A stretch of 36,464 bases of DNA, from the NCBI GenBank assembly GCA_004210805.1, contig SDXZ01000069.1, positions 1-36,464 on the forward strand. The letters run 5' to 3'. Every line of letters starts with the position of its first letter. Position 1 is the stretch's first letter. Source of the DNA: Acidovorax sp. Lineage in GTDB: Bacteria > Pseudomonadota > Gammaproteobacteria > Burkholderiales > Burkholderiaceae_C. The translations under genes and the position numbers were made by a program. The notes under the pieces are model-generated. The model saw only the letters and a list, made by a program, of their open reading frames with translations. It did no database searches and was not told where the DNA came from. This document shows positions 1 through 9,094 of the stretch, one piece after another.

Positions 1-364
1 GAACATGGGGTGCAGGCGGTCAGGCGGGGGAGTTTGGGGCCGTGGCCGGGCAGGGCTGCGGAATGCGTCTTGATTGTCCGCGCAGGCACGGCCCTGGCTG
101 CGGCGCGTTGATACATCTGTTGACAAACTCCAACAGTCACGGCGTCAGCTTCGGGCCTGGGTGCTTGCGCGCTGAGGGCGTTGGCCTGGAGCGCCTGGCC
201 GCGTCCCTCGACGCTACCGGCTGTGCGGTGGGTGTGAACGCTCGCAGTCGCTGCAGATCTGCGGTGGACGAGGCTGGGAACCTTGGAGGTCGATGGGGGC
301 GGGCCTCGCGCGTGGCCGTGGTTCGATCCGCAGCGTGCGCAGGTCTCCGCGTTGCGCAGGCGGC
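1..364. other. Left-edge stretch without a convincing gene
   Basis: No open frame here has protein-like composition; those present are arginine-, alanine- and proline-rich and typical of GC-rich shadow frames. An ATG on the minus strand at about position 6 could begin a gene that leaves the window on the left, but too little remains to judge. A short inverted repeat, CTGTTG with CAACAG eight bases apart, lies at 117-136. Its left arm overlaps a TTGACA-like hexamer at 120-125 that could be a -35 box, but no matching -10 element is evident. Confidence 0.4.
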
Positions 365-832
365 TTACCGCCGTCGCCAGCGCTGCACCCACTGCCGCCG
401 CAGCACCCGCGCGGCGCGCCAGGCCCAGGAGGTGCGGGCGCGCTCCAGCACGGCGTGTTTGAAGCGGATCCAGTGCGTGTAGGCCCAGGCAAACCAGCGC
501 AACTGCATGAGCGCTGGCTGGGTGAGCGTGAACAGCCGCGCCACCACGGCTGTGCCCACCACCTTGGCCAGGGCAATCACGAGCATGCCCAGCACAACGT
601 GCCCGCGCCCGATGGCCCAGAGCGCGAGCAGCTTGACCGGCAGCAGCAGCGCGGTGGGCAACGCAAACAGTGCCACCGCCGCCCAGGGCGGCAGGCTGCG
701 CACCTTGCCCTCGATCCAGCGCAGCCCGGGCCAGCGGCCGATGCGCGCCAGCAACTGCTGCAGCGGGACCCAGCCCCACTCCTCGAACAGGATCACGGCC
801 GCCAGCAGCCCGCTGGCGATGCCGGCCATCAC
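365..832 (-). CDS. Small hydrophobic membrane protein of unknown function
   Basis: About 155 residues. The N-terminal half has hydrophobic stretches at about residues 5-18, 50-70 and 78-95, suggesting two or three membrane segments. The C-terminus is strongly basic and ends in a run of arginines, which would sit in the cytoplasm. I do not recognise a named family, although the composition is typical of conserved Comamonadaceae membrane proteins. The start is uncertain: a GTG at 832 and an ATG at 829 are adjacent and neither has a clear ribosome binding site. The frame stays open upstream through about 14 more leucine-rich codons without a stop, until it enters the repeat at 875-930, so the true N-terminus may lie further out or may have been disturbed by the repeat. 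It is monocistronic as far as can be seen. Confidence 0.7.
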   Translation of the reverse strand: MMAGIASGLLAAVILFEEWGWVPLQQLLARIGRWPGLRWIEGKVRSLPPWAAVALFALPTALLLPVKLLALWAIGRGHVVLGMLVIALAKVVGTAVVARLFTLTQPALMQLRWFAWAYTHWIRFKHAVLERARTSWAWRAARVLRRQWVQRWRRR

Positions 833-874
833 CCGCGCAGGCCAGCGCAGCAGTTGGAGCAGGAGTTTTTGAAT

Positions 875-930
875 GATTTTGGGCTCCAGCGCTGGTTGTA
901 TAAGGTTTTATTGCTATTGAATAAATAGCA
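875..930 (+). repeat. Dispersed intergenic repeat, family 1, copy 1
   Basis: This copy has a CCAGCGCTGG palindrome followed by the inverted repeat GCTATT-gaat-AAATAGC. It matches the general plan of five other copies in the window (near 6636, 11391, 16625, 22482 and 35915): an AGCGCTT-type stem, then a GCTATT/AATAGC stem. Here it lies just upstream of the small membrane protein gene at 365-832. Confidence 0.65.
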
Positions 931-1248
931 CCGAGGCGGTGAAGGCTGGGCACCCGCCCACGCGCGCTGCAGCATACCGCTGCGAACCGATCGGCTTGTG
1001 GCTCCAGGCCTCGCAATCGGCGGATATCCACATCCCCCTACCTTTGCGGCTGCAACTCCGCGGCATGGGCTTCGGCCCGATATAGCGACCTCACCGAAAT
1101 CAAGACGGCCCTTCAGGCTGGGCGAAAGTACCCCATTGCGATACCCAGGGCGCGCTGCCACGCCACCGGTTGCGAAATCCTGCACTTGTAGCAGCCAATG
1201 CGCGAACCATCGGCGCCACAAGCATGTGCTTGGGTCACTAGGAGCCTT
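931..1248. other. Noncoding stretch between divergent genes
   Basis: No gene is supported. A short plus-strand reading at about 1080-1195 looks superficially protein-like, but it has no start codon and ends in a stop before the lipoprotein gene. The only signal I can point to is the AGGAG ribosome binding site at 1240-1244 for the following gene. Confidence 0.45.
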
Positions 1249-1704
1249 ATGGCCCCGTTGTCTTCGTCATCGATCCGTCACCGCGTTGTGGCCGGCGTGG
1301 TTTTGTCTGCTGCCGTGGCAGCCCTCAGTGGTTGCTATGTGGCGCCCATCCACCATCCCGCGCCGGCGCCTATCGTGGTGCAGGCACCAGCGGCGCCAGC
1401 GCCCGTCACCCTGGCCGTGCGCCTCTATCCCGCCAACGACCAGGCCACCCCCTTTGGCATGGTGCACGCGGTGGTCACCAATGACCTCCACGGCCGGGGC
1501 ACCTTCCAGGCCTCGATCCTGGGCGAGAACTTTGTCGGCGAGGCCACGCGCAAGGCAGGCTCGTCGCGCGAGGGCCTGGCCAGCGGCTCCGGCACACGGG
1601 GCGGGTACCTGAGCTGCCAGTACTCGATGAACTCGGCCACGCTGGGCATGGGCTCGTGCCGCCTGTCGAATGGCGCGTTGTTCACCATGCACGTGGGCGG
1701 ATAA
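1249..1704 (+). CDS. Putative lipoprotein, unknown function
   Basis: 151 residues from the ATG at 1249, chosen because AGGAG at 1240-1244 is well placed for it; the frame is open further upstream but no other start has a binding site. Residues 1-28 form a lipoprotein signal peptide: an Arg-containing N-terminus, a hydrophobic stretch, and a lipobox L-S-G-C with C29 as the predicted lipidated residue. A proline- and alanine-rich linker follows (about residues 30-50). The globular part is glycine- and serine-rich, with a Cys pair (LSCQYS and GSCRLS) that could form a disulfide. I do not recognise a domain. The protein should be anchored in the inner or outer membrane facing the periplasm. It is convergent with the second lipoprotein gene to its right. 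Confidence 0.75.
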   Translation: MAPLSSSSIRHRVVAGVVLSAAVAALSGCYVAPIHHPAPAPIVVQAPAAPAPVTLAVRLYPANDQATPFGMVHAVVTNDLHGRGTFQASILGENFVGEATRKAGSSREGLASGSGTRGGYLSCQYSMNSATLGMGSCRLSNGALFTMHVGG

Positions 1705-1710
1705 CTCCGC

Positions 1711-1746
1711 GGATAGCGCAAGGGATAGCGCAAGGGGTAGTGCAAC
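1711..1746. repeat. Three tandem 12-base units
   Basis: Two identical units, GGATAGCGCAAG, are followed by a third diverged unit in the short gap between convergent lipoprotein genes. It is short and may be simple slippage. Confidence 0.5.
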
Positions 1747-2589
1747 TCAGGGGCTGGGTTGCCCGGTCACTGCGACATCCGTCGCCAGGTGACCGCCCTT
1801 GAGGTGACCCACGTACTGCAGCGCCTGCTTGATCTGCACCGACGGCACATCGCCTTCGCGCATGTGCAGCAGGTCGGCGGGGCTCACCATCAACGCCGAT
1901 GCGTCGGTCAGCGGCAGTTGGGCTGCGCGGTAGGCCTCAAGCACCAGCTGCGAGCAGAAGAACCGGTCGTTTCGGGCCGCGCCGAGCTGGACAGCGGCCG
2001 AGCCGCGCAGGCAGGCGTCGCGCACGCTGCCCGGTACCAGCGGGATCTCGCAAAACTTGCGCTGCAGGGTGAACGGCGCCTGCAGCACGATGCCGGCCGT
2101 GTTGTATTTTTTGCCGTCCTGGGCCTGCGCAAAAACCCGCATCGACTCGGCGTGCGCGTCGGTCATGCCGGGGTGGCGAAAGGCCACGATGGTGGCTTCA
2201 TCGGCCATGAACTCCGCGGTGCTGCGCGTGCGCACGCCGGAGCCCACGGCCTCGATGATCCGGTCGTCGCCCAGATAGAGCGCCGCATGGCTCACCGGCG
2301 ACAACGTGAAGACACGGATGCCCAGCGAATTGATGCCATGCGTGGCCGACAGGATGATGTCGCCCGCGCGCAGGTCCTGGCTGCCCACGGTTTGCCCGCC
2401 GTTGGCGGGCGTGAGCAGGACGCTGTTTTGCAGTTGCAGCGTGGGCAGCCCATTGTCCGGATCGCGGTCGACGCGGCTGGCGCAACCGCTGGTGCCCAGC
2501 AACACCACGCCGATGGCTGCGCACAGCCCCGCGCGGGCGCTGCGGCCGATGGTGGGCGCGAATCCTGAAAGCATGGTGAGTCCGGTCAT
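1747..2589 (-). CDS. Lipoprotein with permuted NlpC/P60 (YiiX-like) fold
   Basis: 280 residues. The signal peptide ends in a G-T-S-G-C lipobox (C36), so the protein is probably periplasmic and lipid-anchored. The remainder fits the circularly permuted papain-like NlpC/P60 group (YiiX/YaeF type). It has a GDIIL motif at about residue 77, the catalytic histidine in SPVSHAALYLG (H101), a following acidic residue (E113), and the nucleophile cysteine late in the chain in FFCSQL (C212). Such enzymes act as amidases, peptidases or acyl hydrolases; the substrate cannot be read from sequence. An alternative start is the ATG six codons in (2574); neither has a clear ribosome binding site. It lies 26 bases downstream of tgt on the same strand, so co-transcription is plausible. 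Confidence 0.8.
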   Translation of the reverse strand: MTGLTMLSGFAPTIGRSARAGLCAAIGVVLLGTSGCASRVDRDPDNGLPTLQLQNSVLLTPANGGQTVGSQDLRAGDIILSATHGINSLGIRVFTLSPVSHAALYLGDDRIIEAVGSGVRTRSTAEFMADEATIVAFRHPGMTDAHAESMRVFAQAQDGKKYNTAGIVLQAPFTLQRKFCEIPLVPGSVRDACLRGSAAVQLGAARNDRFFCSQLVLEAYRAAQLPLTDASALMVSPADLLHMREGDVPSVQIKQALQYVGHLKGGHLATDVAVTGQPSP

Positions 2590-2615
2590 GGTGGGGTATC
2601 AGGTGCTGCGAACGC

Positions 2616-3890
<1,275 letters not shown>

Positions 3891-3913
3891 TCACACTTCG
3901 GAAGGAGACCCCC

Positions 3914-4393
3914 ATGCTCAAGATCCTCATTGCCGTGGACGGCTCGGAACTCTCCCTGGACGGCGTCCACCACGCGCTCGCGCTGGTGCGCCAGGGCCTG
4001 CAGGCCAGCGTGGTGCTGGCCCATGTGCAAGAGCCCGCCACCCTGTACGAACTGGTCACCACCCGCGACCCCGACCTGATTGCCGCCGCCAGCCTGGAGG
4101 CGGGCGAGCATCTGATGGCCCCGGCGCGCGCGCTGCTCGATGCCGCTGGCATCGCTTACGAGACCGATGTGGGCGTGGGCGACGTGGCCCACACGCTGGT
4201 GGACATGATCGAGCGCTCGGGCTGCGACCTGGTGGTCATCGGCGCGAAGGGGCAGGGCGCCATCACCACGGCGCTGCTGGGCTCGGTATCGCAAGAGGTG
4301 GCGCACGCGAGCCCCGTGCCCGTGACCATCGTCAAGCACGCCGAGGTGCTGGAGGCTGTGGATGGGGATGCGGTGGAAGACGCGGAGGCTTGA
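3914..4393 (+). CDS. Universal stress protein, UspA family
   Basis: 159 residues from the ATG at 3914, which has a strong GAAGGAG at 3901-3907. It is a single Usp domain: a beta-strand start (KILIAVDGSELS) with the conserved Asp, and near the C-terminus the nucleotide-binding loop G-x2-G-x9-G-S (GAKGQG...GSVSQEV) followed by PVPVTIVK. This places it in the ATP-binding class. Such proteins are cytoplasmic stress factors whose exact partners vary. The last 15 residues form an acidic tail. It is divergent from tgt and convergent with the hypothetical gene to the right. No operon partner is seen. Confidence 0.92.
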   Translation: MLKILIAVDGSELSLDGVHHALALVRQGLQASVVLAHVQEPATLYELVTTRDPDLIAAASLEAGEHLMAPARALLDAAGIAYETDVGVGDVAHTLVDMIERSGCDLVVIGAKGQGAITTALLGSVSQEVAHASPVPVTIVKHAEVLEAVDGDAVEDAEA

Positions 4394-4472
4394 AGAAGCA
4401 CCAGGCCTTGTCACCCGGATGATCGGCCCGTCGGTGGGGCTCTTCGGGGAGGCGCGGCAAACACGGCGCCGC

Positions 4473-4505
4473 CTAAAACGACAAGGGCCGCATGTTCAGC
4501 GGCCC
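4473..4505 (-). terminator. Rho-independent terminator of the 4556-4942 gene
   Basis: On the minus strand a perfect 7-bp stem GGGCCGC / GCGGCCC with a 7-base loop (bases 4485-4505) is followed by TTGTCGTTTT. It lies about 50 bases past the stop codon of the hypothetical gene at 4556. The stem could also act on the convergent usp transcript, although the T-tract only follows on the minus strand. Confidence 0.7.
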
Positions 4506-4555
4506 TGGGCGTCGGAATAGAGTGAAAAAGAAACGGAAGAAAACCCGGTTGCCGT

Positions 4556-4942
4556 TCAGGCCGCCTTGCGAAACGGCTCCGATGGCCGTTGCAGCTTGCC
4601 GTGTGGCAGCGTGGCCAGGCGCGTGAACATGCGGCGGCAATAACCGCTGATCCACAAACACTTGTTGAGCTCGTCCACCGGCAGCGGGCCCGACACCACG
4701 ACGATGTCGTTGGCCACGTCCTGCGCCCCGGCGGCACGCAGGCGGCGGCGGGTGTTGTTGGCCCAGGACTGGATGCGCGTGGGGCTGCCATGCTGGTGCA
4801 CCTCGCCCGTATGGACGTCAAAGGCAATGGCCACGGTATCGGTTTTCAGCTTGAACCTGCGCTCGCCCGTCACCGCGCTGGGTGCATCGCGCATGTCGTA
4901 CAGGTAGTAGCTGCCGGCCTTGAGCTGGTATTGCATGTCCAT
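4556..4942 (-). CDS. Conserved-looking hypothetical protein
   Basis: 128 residues starting MDMQYQLKAGSYYLYD. An in-frame GTG 14 codons earlier is less likely because the extra residues (MCAPPKCEQREEHP) look non-native and the sequence just before this ATG is a purine-rich GAGAGAGGAAC-type binding site. The chain alternates charged and hydrophobic residues, with no signal peptide or membrane segment. It includes a Trp- and Arg-rich segment (QSWANNTRRRLRAAG) and a basic C-terminus, so it is probably cytoplasmic. I do not recognise the family. It stands alone, with its own terminator downstream and about 400 noncoding bases upstream. Confidence 0.75.
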   Translation of the reverse strand: MDMQYQLKAGSYYLYDMRDAPSAVTGERRFKLKTDTVAIAFDVHTGEVHQHGSPTRIQSWANNTRRRLRAAGAQDVANDIVVVSGPLPVDELNKCLWISGYCRRMFTRLATLPHGKLQRPSEPFRKAA

Positions 4943-5347
4943 GGGGTGTTCCTCTCTCTGCTCACATTTTGGAGGGGCGCACACAGGGGCAATGGCAGCT
5001 TAAACGGGGGGAATACCGCTCTTATCGAAAGCGTGGCCCGCGGCGGGCCATGGCGTCTGGGTGCGCGTGCCATTGTGGCGGCGCATCGGCACCTGATCGC
5101 GAACCTTGAGTGCTATGTCGTAACGAGTTGTGAGCAGTTCAAGCCTGTTGGTGCAAGGCGTTGCCTCGGGGCGATAGCGCAGCTCACCACCCTCAAAAAC
5201 TGGCGCGGCCCAGACGAGGGACGCCAAGCAAGGGCCGCCCCGCAGCGAGGGCGTCGTCCCCTTCCCGAATTGCACAGCAATTCGAGAGAAGGGGTGAAGG
5301 CGCGCCAGCGCCTCAGGGGGATGTGCCTGCCTAAAGGATGTACCTGC
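4943..5347. other. Intergenic region holding a structured repeat
   Basis: No gene is supported in these 405 bases. The right part is a family 2 repeat (5198-5324). The left part should contain the promoter of the minus-strand hypothetical gene, but no clear -35/-10 pair stands out. Confidence 0.6.
5198..5324. repeat. Structured repeat, family 2, copy A
   Basis: This copy is about 85 percent alike by eye to 28861-28988. Both contain a nearly identical core at about 5216-5254 (GAGGGACGCCAAGCAAGGGC and the bases after it), then an 8+3+8 hairpin, then AGGCGC-n4-GCGCCT. In this copy the first stem is CGAATTGC-ACA-GCAATTCG inside an outer CCCCTTC/GAAGGGG stem. It ends about 24 bases from the 3' end of pldA and so lies in the pldA 3' region. 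It has no coding potential. Confidence 0.8.
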
Positions 5348-6556
5348 CTAAAAATCCACCAGGCTCACGCCCACGCTGAACACGGTGCGCTTCTTGTTGT
5401 AGTCGATCATGCTGTCGCCATAGCCGCTGAACAGCGAAGTGTGCAAGCGCAGGTTGCTCTTGCCGCCCAGCAGGTTGGAGCCCACGGCCTGCAGCCATTC
5501 CACGCGCACCGAGCCGCGTTCGCTGCTCGACAGTGAATGCCGCAGCGTCGCGCCCACCGTGTTGTCTTTGTTGATGTTCCAGAACGCCGACAGCTCACCG
5601 CGGCCGACATAGTCGCTGATGCCGGGGTTGTCGTCGCTGCCCGAGCCTTCGGGAATGCGCTTCCAGATGCGAGCGTTCACGCGCACGCTGTTGCCCAGCT
5701 CCATGCCGGTCATCAGGTACGCGCGGTTCCAGCTGCGCGACAGGGGCTTGCTCTGGCCGTTGGACTGGTGCACCAGCCCCACGCCGCTGTAGCGCCACTT
5801 CCAGCCAAACGGCAGCTCGGCCGTGGTGGGGTAGACGTACATGACTTCGGGTTCGTGGTCGGTGGTGCGGAAGGGGCGCGAGATCTCGGGCGTGAACAGC
5901 TGCCAGTACGACTGCTGGGTGTAGCCAAACCACACCGAATCCTTGAGCGTGGGGTGGCCCTGCGTGAGCAGGCCCTGGGCGACCTTGGTGCGCACCGACA
6001 GCTGAATGCGGTTTTCGACGCGGCGGTAGGGCGTGGACTCGGTGGTCGCCGAGTGGTCGGCTGCGTCCGAAGTCGGCTGGCGGTTGACGTTGCTGCCCCC
6101 CACCACCGACACCGTGATCGGTCGGTAGCCGCGGAAGCTGAAAGTGCCGCAGTCGCTGCCCGACTCCAGCTCCCAGAAGCGCGAGAGGTCGCTGTACTGT
6201 GCGTCCCGGCAACCGTCTACGCGCGAGACGTCGATGACGCGCGTGGCCGGCAGGGTGGAGTCCACGGGGGGCGGCACTGCAGCCGTGTCCGTGGCAGTGC
6301 CGGCCGATGCGCCGGGCGCTTTCCAGGTCTGCTCGGCGGCCGCCTGGTCGAAACAGGCCAGGCGGGCCTGGTTGTCTTGCGACAGCGCGGCGCAGCGGCG
6401 CCAGGCGTCGCCCGCGGACGGCGAAACCCCGGCAGTCCCCACGCTGTTGCCTTGTGCCAGTGCGGCACCGCCGGGTGCCAGGGTGGCCAGCAGCGCGAGC
6501 GCGGCAGGAAGGATGTGGCCTTGTGGGCGGGTGCGGAAGTGGTTGCGTAATGGCAT
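5348..6556 (-). CDS. pldA: Outer-membrane phospholipase A (OMPLA)
   Basis: 402 residues, longer than the E. coli enzyme because of an extra periplasmic N-terminal region (about residues 36-110, with two Cys-containing repeats typical of neisserial and burkholderial versions). A signal peptide ends around AALAQ (residue 35). The C-terminal part is a 12-strand beta-barrel ending in Phe, as expected for outer-membrane assembly. The catalytic triad is intact: H263 and S265 in LVHQSNGQS, and N277 in SRSWNR. The 2- and 14-residue spacing matches H142/S144/N156 of E. coli. It hydrolyses acyl chains of phospholipids misplaced in the outer leaflet and needs calcium and dimerisation. It is monocistronic; a family 2 repeat lies just past its stop codon. 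Confidence 0.93.
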   Translation of the reverse strand: MPLRNHFRTRPQGHILPAALALLATLAPGGAALAQGNSVGTAGVSPSAGDAWRRCAALSQDNQARLACFDQAAAEQTWKAPGASAGTATDTAAVPPPVDSTLPATRVIDVSRVDGCRDAQYSDLSRFWELESGSDCGTFSFRGYRPITVSVVGGSNVNRQPTSDAADHSATTESTPYRRVENRIQLSVRTKVAQGLLTQGHPTLKDSVWFGYTQQSYWQLFTPEISRPFRTTDHEPEVMYVYPTTAELPFGWKWRYSGVGLVHQSNGQSKPLSRSWNRAYLMTGMELGNSVRVNARIWKRIPEGSGSDDNPGISDYVGRGELSAFWNINKDNTVGATLRHSLSSSERGSVRVEWLQAVGSNLLGGKSNLRLHTSLFSGYGDSMIDYNKKRTVFSVGVSLVDF

Positions 6557-6635
6557 GGTGGTGTGAGAGTGTCGAGGCTTCAGCGTATTACAGCAGTGCG
6601 GGGCAACGCGCGGGATGGAACTGGAAGTGTCCAGG

Positions 6636-6691
6636 GAGAAATTGCCTCAAGCGCTTGTAGGACGAGCGCTTGTTGCTATCAATATGGTAGT
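6636..6691 (+). repeat. Dispersed repeat, family 1, copy 2
   Basis: Contains AAGCGCTTG, a second GAGCGCTTG, and a degraded GCTATC/GGTAG stem, in the same order as the other copies. It lies between the 3' end of rep and the 5' end of pldA, both on the minus strand, and could affect the end of the rep transcript. Confidence 0.6.
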
Positions 6692-6706
6692 GATTGAATC
6701 TTCGAT

Positions 6707-8791
6707 CTAAGAGATGCCTGCGGGGGTAGCCGCCGCGGCGCTGGCCTGCGCCTTGGCGGCAAACTCGGCGCGCAGCGCCTTGAGCTTTTCGCGCGGGTCT
6801 TCGCGCACGGTGGCCTTGTCCAGCCCCATCTCGGCGATAAAGCGGCTGGGCTGGGCCGAGACCATTTCACGGCCCTTCTTGCGCTTCTTGGTCCAGCTCA
6901 CGGCCAGCGTGCGCTGCGCGCGGGTGATGCCCACGTACATCAGGCGGCGCTCTTCCTGCAGGCGCTGCAGGGTGTCGTCGCTCACCTTCTGCTGGCGGCC
7001 TTCGTCGTCGTCGAGCTTGAAGGGCAGCATGCCCTCGGTCACGCCGACCAGAATGACGTGCGGCCACTCGAGCCCCTTGCTGGCGTGCAGGGTCGACAGC
7101 GTGACCATGTCCTGGTCCTTCTCACGCTCGCTGATGGTGGACAGCAGCGCGATGGTCTGCGACACCTCCAGCAGGCTCTTGGTTTCCTTGGTCACGACGG
7201 CACCTGAGCTGTCGTCGATCTGGCCGCCTGCGCGCTGCGCCATCCAGTCGCAGAACTCCATCACGTTGCTCCAGCGCGCGGCCGCCACCTTCTCGCTGTC
7301 TTCGTTGTCGTACAGGTGCTGCTCGTAGCCGATTTCTTTCAGCCACTCGTTCAGGAAGGTGCGCGAGTCTTCGGCACCATGCACGCGGCGCGCGCTGTAT
7401 TCCAGGTAGTTGATGTACCGGCCGAACTCGTGCAGGCCGTCCATGGCGCGCTTGGGGATCGCGGCGGGCAGCATGCCGTTGAACAGCGCGCCGAACATGC
7501 TTTGTTTGTGCTGCGTGGCAAACGCGCCCAGGGCCGCAAGTGTGGTGTGGCCAATGCCGCGTTTGGGGCTGGTGATGCAGCGCAAAAACGCCGGGTCATC
7601 GTCGTTGTTGATCCACAGGCGAAACCAGGCACACAGGTCCTTGATTTCCGCCCGGTCGAAAAAGCTCGTGCCACCCGAAACCTTGTACGGAATGTTGGCC
7701 TTGCGCAGCGCTTTTTCAAACGGCTTGGCCTGGTGGTTGGCGCGGTACAGGATGGCGAAGTTCTTCCAGTCGGGCGGCGGGTTGCTGGCCGCGCGCAGGC
7801 TCTGGATGCGCGCCACGGCGCGGTCCGCTTCGTGCTCCTCGTTGTCGGCGTCCACCACGCGCACGGGCTCGCCTTCGCCCAGTTCGCTGAACAGCGTTTT
7901 GGGGTACAGCTTGGGGTTGGGCCCGATCACGTTGTTGGCCGCGCGCAAGATGGCGCTGGTGGAGCGGTAGTTCTGCTCCAGCTTGATGACCTTGAGCTGC
8001 GGGAAGTCCACCGGCAGCTTTTTCAGGTTGTCGAGCGTCGCGCCGCGCCAGCCGTAGATGGACTGGTCGTCGTCGCCCACGGCCGTGAAGTGGCCGCGCT
8101 CGCCCACCAGCAGCTTGAGCAATTCGTACTGCGTGGCGTTGGTGTCCTGGTACTCATCGACCAGCACGTGGCTGAGCAGCGCCTGCCACTTGGCGCGCAC
8201 TTCGGGGAAGTCGCGCAGCAGGCGCAGCGGCATGCCGATCAGGTCGTCGAAGTCCACGCTTTGATAGGCCGCCAGGCGCTCTTCGTAGCGCGCCATCAGC
8301 GTGGCGATGATGCGCTCGTTATCGTCCGCCGCCTGGGCCAGTGCCTGCTCGGAGGTCAGGCCCATGTTCTTCCACTTGCTGATCACCCACTGCCACTGCC
8401 GCGCCGTGGCCATGTCGGTGGTGCCGCCGGAGGCTTCCTTCAGGATGCCCGTCACATCGTCGGCATCCAGGATGCTGAACTGGGGCTTCAAGCCCAGCAC
8501 GCTGCCGTCCTCGCGCACCATGCGCACGCCCAGGGCGTGGAAGGTGCACACCAGCACGTCCTTGGCGCGCTTGCCAATCAGGTGCTGCGCCCGCTCGCGC
8601 ATTTCGGACGCAGCCTTGTTGGTGAAGGTGATGGCGGCGATGCGCTTGGGCTCCATGCCCTTTTCGATCATGTGGGCGATCTTCTGGGTGATCACCCGCG
8701 TCTTGCCCGAGCCCGCGCCGGCGAGCACCAGACAGGCACCGTCGGTGTAGTGGACAGCCTGAAGCTGGGCGAGATTGAGGCCTGCGGACAT
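6707..8791 (-). CDS. rep: ATP-dependent DNA helicase Rep (UvrD/PcrA superfamily 1A)
   Basis: 694 residues, against 673 for E. coli Rep. The N-terminus (LNLAQLQAVHYTDG) and the SGGTSFFDRAEIKDL block are closer to Rep than to UvrD, and the N-terminus lacks the extra residues of UvrD. Helicase motifs in order: Walker A GAGSGKT (25-31), ITFTNKAA, Walker B VDEYQDTN, GDDDQSIYGWRGA, QNYRST, TLHASKGLEW, and VGITRAQ. It is a 3'-5' single-strand translocase that clears proteins from DNA ahead of replication forks and restarts stalled forks together with PriA, which is encoded 6 kb away. The lysine- and alanine-rich C-terminal tail probably mediates partner contacts. The start is the first ATG of the conserved N-terminus. 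It is transcribed alone. Confidence 0.95.
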   Translation of the reverse strand: MSAGLNLAQLQAVHYTDGACLVLAGAGSGKTRVITQKIAHMIEKGMEPKRIAAITFTNKAASEMRERAQHLIGKRAKDVLVCTFHALGVRMVREDGSVLGLKPQFSILDADDVTGILKEASGGTTDMATARQWQWVISKWKNMGLTSEQALAQAADDNERIIATLMARYEERLAAYQSVDFDDLIGMPLRLLRDFPEVRAKWQALLSHVLVDEYQDTNATQYELLKLLVGERGHFTAVGDDDQSIYGWRGATLDNLKKLPVDFPQLKVIKLEQNYRSTSAILRAANNVIGPNPKLYPKTLFSELGEGEPVRVVDADNEEHEADRAVARIQSLRAASNPPPDWKNFAILYRANHQAKPFEKALRKANIPYKVSGGTSFFDRAEIKDLCAWFRLWINNDDDPAFLRCITSPKRGIGHTTLAALGAFATQHKQSMFGALFNGMLPAAIPKRAMDGLHEFGRYINYLEYSARRVHGAEDSRTFLNEWLKEIGYEQHLYDNEDSEKVAAARWSNVMEFCDWMAQRAGGQIDDSSGAVVTKETKSLLEVSQTIALLSTISEREKDQDMVTLSTLHASKGLEWPHVILVGVTEGMLPFKLDDDEGRQQKVSDDTLQRLQEERRLMYVGITRAQRTLAVSWTKKRKKGREMVSAQPSRFIAEMGLDKATVREDPREKLKALRAEFAAKAQASAAAATPAGIS

Positions 8792-9094
8792 GGGGATGCG
8801 TGGGGGAAGCCTCTAGGGCCAGAAGAAACCGAGGGGGACAACCGGCCGCGGGGGCCGCCGCCGGAGCGCGCAATGATACCGGTCAGGCCCCAATCGGGCC
8901 GCTGCGCCCGCTGAAACACGGTGGCTGGTGAGCGCAAAGCTGACCGAGGCTGACGACCTGCCCGCAGCCGCCCAGGAAGACTCCCCGGCACGGCCTGGCT
9001 CTGCGGGAAATCCCCCTAGGGGGCACCTTGTCACACTTTGATACTAGGTGGAAAGCCGCGCCTTTGCTGCGTGGCCTGTCTGGATGCGCCCACC
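8792..9094. other. Divergent intergenic region between rep and the receptor gene
   Basis: About 300 GC-rich bases with no supported gene. It should contain divergent promoters, but no clear -35/-10 pair can be assigned by eye. Confidence 0.4.

Noticed and set aside
42-482. Open frames on both strands at the left edge
   Set aside because: Arginine-, glycine- and alanine-rich composition with no recognisable motif, no ribosome binding site, and extensive overlap with each other; typical of GC-rich shadow frames.
1080-1195. Possible gene remnant before the first lipoprotein
   Set aside because: A short protein-like reading exists but has no start codon, no motif I recognise and ends at a stop; evidence too weak.
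7316-8914. Very long open frame on the plus strand opposite rep
   Set aside because: It is the antisense shadow of the rep helicase; composition is His-, Val- and Gly-rich and unlike a real protein. Similar shadows opposite tgt, pldA, priA and MFS were dropped for the same reason.
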